Shown here: piece after piece, positions 61,477 to 64,000 of the stretch
Layout of the letters: every line of letters starts with the position of its first letter
How positions within the stretch are numbered: the first letter of the stretch is position 1
DNA from: Nothopassalora personata
Taxonomy: Eukaryota > Ascomycota > Dothideomycetes > Mycosphaerellales > Mycosphaerellaceae
Assembly: GCA_033816765.1 (NCBI GenBank)
Contig: CM066290.1
Span: 2,666,001 to 2,730,000, forward strand
DNA length: 64,000 bases
Direction of reading: 5' to 3'
Program-made: the position numbers and the translations under genes
The notes under the pieces: generated by a model
The model's database searches: none
Told to the model about the DNA's origin: nothing
Seen by the model: only the letters and a program-made list of their open reading frames with translations

Positions 61477-63311
61477 ATGGAGAATCTTTCGCCGATGCAA
61501 GTGAACACGACACCGCCCAGGCAACAGCAAGAGCACGCATCCGCACATGGGCTCTTGTTGCAGCACATTAGCGGTTACTCATCCTGGAACCTCGATCCAA
61601 ACATCACTCTGACAGTATTCCTCGTGGTCCTCATAGCACTAACAGGACCCGTTCACAAACTATTTCGAAGACGCAAGTATCCTACCGTCAATGCCGAGCC
61701 CTGGGACCCGTGGCTCAAGAAAGCGAAAGCCAGCTATCGTGAACATGCCAGAGATCTGATACAGCAAGGCTTTGAGAAGTATGGAGGCCAGCCATTCTAT
61801 CTCGAGACCGACAATGGCCCACAGCTCATACTTCCACCTGAGATGATGGAGGCCGCGAACAAGGAGTCTGCTCTATCGTTCGATGCCTACAACCACAAGT
61901 TTTTCCTCAGTCAGTATGACACGTTCAAGCAGTTTAAAGGCGAGCCTAGAGGAGTGGAGCTTTTCCAAGAAGCGATTATGAAGGGCTTGACCAGGAGTTT
62001 GCCCAAGTTTACTCTCACTTTGTCGAATGAAATGTCGAGTTGTTTGGAGGACTCTTGGGGCAACTCGGAAGGTACGTGAGATGTAGCGTCTCTGGAGTCC
62101 ACATCTGACACTGCGAGCAGAGTGGCATGAGGTCAGCCCGAGGACGGATATTCTATACTGGGTATCACGACTGTCATCGCGAATCTTTGCCGGGCCAGTG
62201 CTATGCAGGAACGAGCACTGGCTGCGTATCTCCAGAGACTATACTGTGGACGTCTTTCAGGCTGTGCGTGCTGTGAAAGAGTGGCCACGCATACTCCAAT
62301 GGCCTGTCGAGCGTTTCGGGGAGAAGTGTCGCAAGGTGCGCGCAGAGCATGCGATGGCCCACAAGATACTGGGTCCTATCCTTGCGGCTAGAGAAGAAGA
62401 GCAGTGAGTCTGGTTCCTGCTCTCTCATCAGCCCGAGTTTCGTCGACTGACATCGAATAGCACTCGTGCTGCCGAGGAGAACCGATCGCCAGACGTGCCA
62501 GACGATGCATTCGAGTGGTTTCGCACTGCCGCGTTGACCAAAGGCATAGAATTGAAGAGCGTTGAGACTCAGATCGGACTCAGTCTTGCAGCGATTCACA
62601 CCACTTCAGACCTGATCACGCAGTCTGTCGTGAACCTGTGCAAGTATCCGGAAGTAATACCCGCACTACGCGAAGAAGCCATTGACGTGCTGTCCAAGTA
62701 TGGCTGGCAGGTACTTCACTGTTCTTGCATCACTCGGGTCGTTCACAATACTGATAGCCGTCCAGAAACTCGCCTTGACTGAGGTTCGCCTCCTCGACAG
62801 CTTCCTCAAAGAGACCCAACGGGTAAAGCCAATCGGCATGACAACACGCCATGTCATGGCGACAAAGGACGTTACTCTTCCTGGCGGCATCCACATTCGG
62901 AAAGGCGAGATGGCCTCTGTTTCCTGCCATCGAATGTGGAGCGACGCCGTATACGAGGAGCCAAAGGCCTTCGACGCTGCTCGCTTCGTCAAGAGACGGG
63001 AGAACCCAAGTCAGCGCAACAACAGCTTGCTGGTCTCTACAAGCCCAGATCACATGGCTTTCTCCCACGGGAAGCATGCCTGCCCTGGCAGATTCTTTGC
63101 TGCGAATGAAGCGAAGATTGCGCTGTTACATCTATTGCTGAAGTACGATTTCAGGCTGGATAATGAGGAGAATACTGAATGGCTCGAGGTGGCAGAGCAG
63201 ATGATCGTGAACCCGTTTGTGAAGATCAGTGTGCGGCGCAGGAGGGAAGAGATTGATCTTGCGAGCTTGAAGACGGAGCCTTTTGTGAGGGTGCGCGACG
63301 CCACAGGGTGA
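61477..63311 (+). CDS. cytochrome P450, four exons (CYP503/GA-P450-like group)
   Basis: The spliced exons 61477-62071, 62121-62403, 62461-62710 and 62766-63311 encode 557 aa. Introns of 49, 57 and 55 nt start GTACGT, GTGAGT and GTACTT and have CTGAC- or CTGAT-type branch sites. The third acceptor must be the AG at 62765: the one at 62757 would put a stop seven codons on. There is a membrane anchor (about residues 42-63), an I-helix with 'AAIHTTSD', an ExxR at 'KETQR', and a haem loop 'FSHGKHACPG' with Cys482. The H-G-K-H-A-C-P-G-R-F-F-A loop is typical of the fungal group holding gibberellin-type and ent-kaurene-type oxidases, though many members have other substrates. No terpene synthase is nearby, so the substrate stays open. 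Confidence 0.88.
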
Positions 63312-64000
63312 TGTATTGTTGCGACTGCTATTAGGCTAAACTGAACAATAGATTACCATCATTTTCGAGCATCAACGAGAAATCGGTTGGTCGACTGGTT
63401 CAAAGTATCACGATGGCCGTGACACTACAAGTACCCATTGATGTTCCCCATGAGGAGATAGATCTACACGAACGTCGGCAAGTATTGCCACCCAAGCCAT
63501 TAGCTTGCAAGTCACTCATATCAATACTCGCCCCCATGCGGAGTCCCATTTGGCGTATAACAGGCGCAGTATAGAACAGCCGTCTGTTGGATTCAAAGGT
63601 TGAAGCACGACCCAGCATAGCCTCCACTACAGTCACATCGTAGGTCAACCGCCATGTTCATGGTCAAGCCACGTCTACCTCCTCTGCCGTGGCCGCATGA
63701 GGCGGTGTAGTAATGTCCGTTGGTGATGCCACAGCCGTTTCCGCTGCCGCCGAAGCCGCCAGATTGGGCTGCAGCAAGGGAAGTGAGGGACGCAAGAGAT
63801 AGGATTGTGGGTGCCGAGAGAGGTGCATGGTTGGCGAAGAAAGGGATTGACAGGCGGCATGGTTGCTTTATGGGTTTCGCCAGTGAGATTCGTCGAGACT
63901 CTTATATGTTGGTCTTGTCGTGAGGTTTACATCCAGTCCCAGCATGGCTACGGGGTAGCGAGGCTGAATCGCGGTCTAGATGTCGTTGGAGAAAACTCTC
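63312..64000. other. right-edge region with one weak small-protein candidate
   Basis: Apart from the candidate at 63593-63830, I see no supported gene. Short ORFs on both strands overlap one another. Confidence 0.35.
63593..63830 (-). pseudogene. possible small cysteine-containing secreted protein, start unclear
   Basis: One minus-strand frame ending at TGA 63595-63593 encodes a hydrophobic stretch ('APTILSLASLTSLAAAQ') resembling a signal peptide with an A-x-A cleavage site. A Gly-rich mature part with five cysteines follows. No ATG opens this frame. The nearest good ATG, about 35 bp upstream, is in another frame, so either an indel, an unseen intron or chance explains it. Confidence 0.22.

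Noticed and set aside
1..64000. CRISPR array or tRNA/rRNA genes
   Set aside because: No regularly spaced short repeats with unique spacers were found. I saw no convincing tRNA cloverleaf or rRNA segment, though a tRNA could be missed by eye.

Overview
The window comes from a filamentous ascomycete, most likely a dothideomycete. The evidence is short introns with GTATGT/GTACGT starts and CTGAC-type branch sites, fungal gene families (Doa10/Ssm4, a YG-repeat membrane-anchored protein, two P450s, an AKR6 reductase, a beta-carbonic anhydrase), and a large transposon block carrying the mark of repeat-induced point mutation (RIP).

Left arm, 1-19812: ordinary gene space. It holds the N-terminal part of a Doa10-like RING-CH ubiquitin ligase (minus, runs off the left edge), a divergent Ser/Ala-rich YG-repeat protein, a SnoaL-like protein, a YdeI/OmdA-family protein, a P450 and a divergent aldo/keto reductase, then decayed SnoaL-like and GNAT acetyltransferase genes.

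Middle, 19813-59509: one nested stack of retrotransposons. The outer shell is a RIP-damaged Ty1/copia element (A) whose 249-bp LTRs are flanked by the target duplication CATAG. Two elements sit inside A: Ty3/gypsy element C (24395-45127, duplication AGTAG) and chromovirus D (45385-57602, duplication ATTAA). C contains chromovirus B (29519-37202, duplication GCAAC/GTAAC) and a 1.1-kb TRIM-like element (26356-27474, duplication GTATC). B contains a 763-bp retroposon with a 14-bp duplication. D contains a young copia element (45652-50989, duplication ATCTA). A also carries a 197-bp solo LTR (duplication CAATG). For A/C and A/D, removing the insert plus one duplication restores A's reading frame. 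A, B, C and D have almost no CpA and are full of TAG/TAA stops while CpG is kept. The young copia, the TRIM, the retroposon and the solo LTR are not damaged this way.

The most interesting content is extra coding capacity in the damaged elements. B and D each carry an antisense ORF between the chromodomain and the 3' LTR, encoding a cysteine cluster plus a charged helical region. In B the spacing is exactly that of a Gal4-type Zn(II)2Cys6 cluster. C has about 930 codons of unrecognised sense-strand coding sequence after its integrase, and A has about 200 codons after its RNase H.

Right arm, 59515-64000: gene space resumes with a beta-carbonic anhydrase that has two plausible starts (mitochondrial and cytosolic), a four-exon P450, and a weak candidate for a small cysteine-containing secreted protein at the edge.
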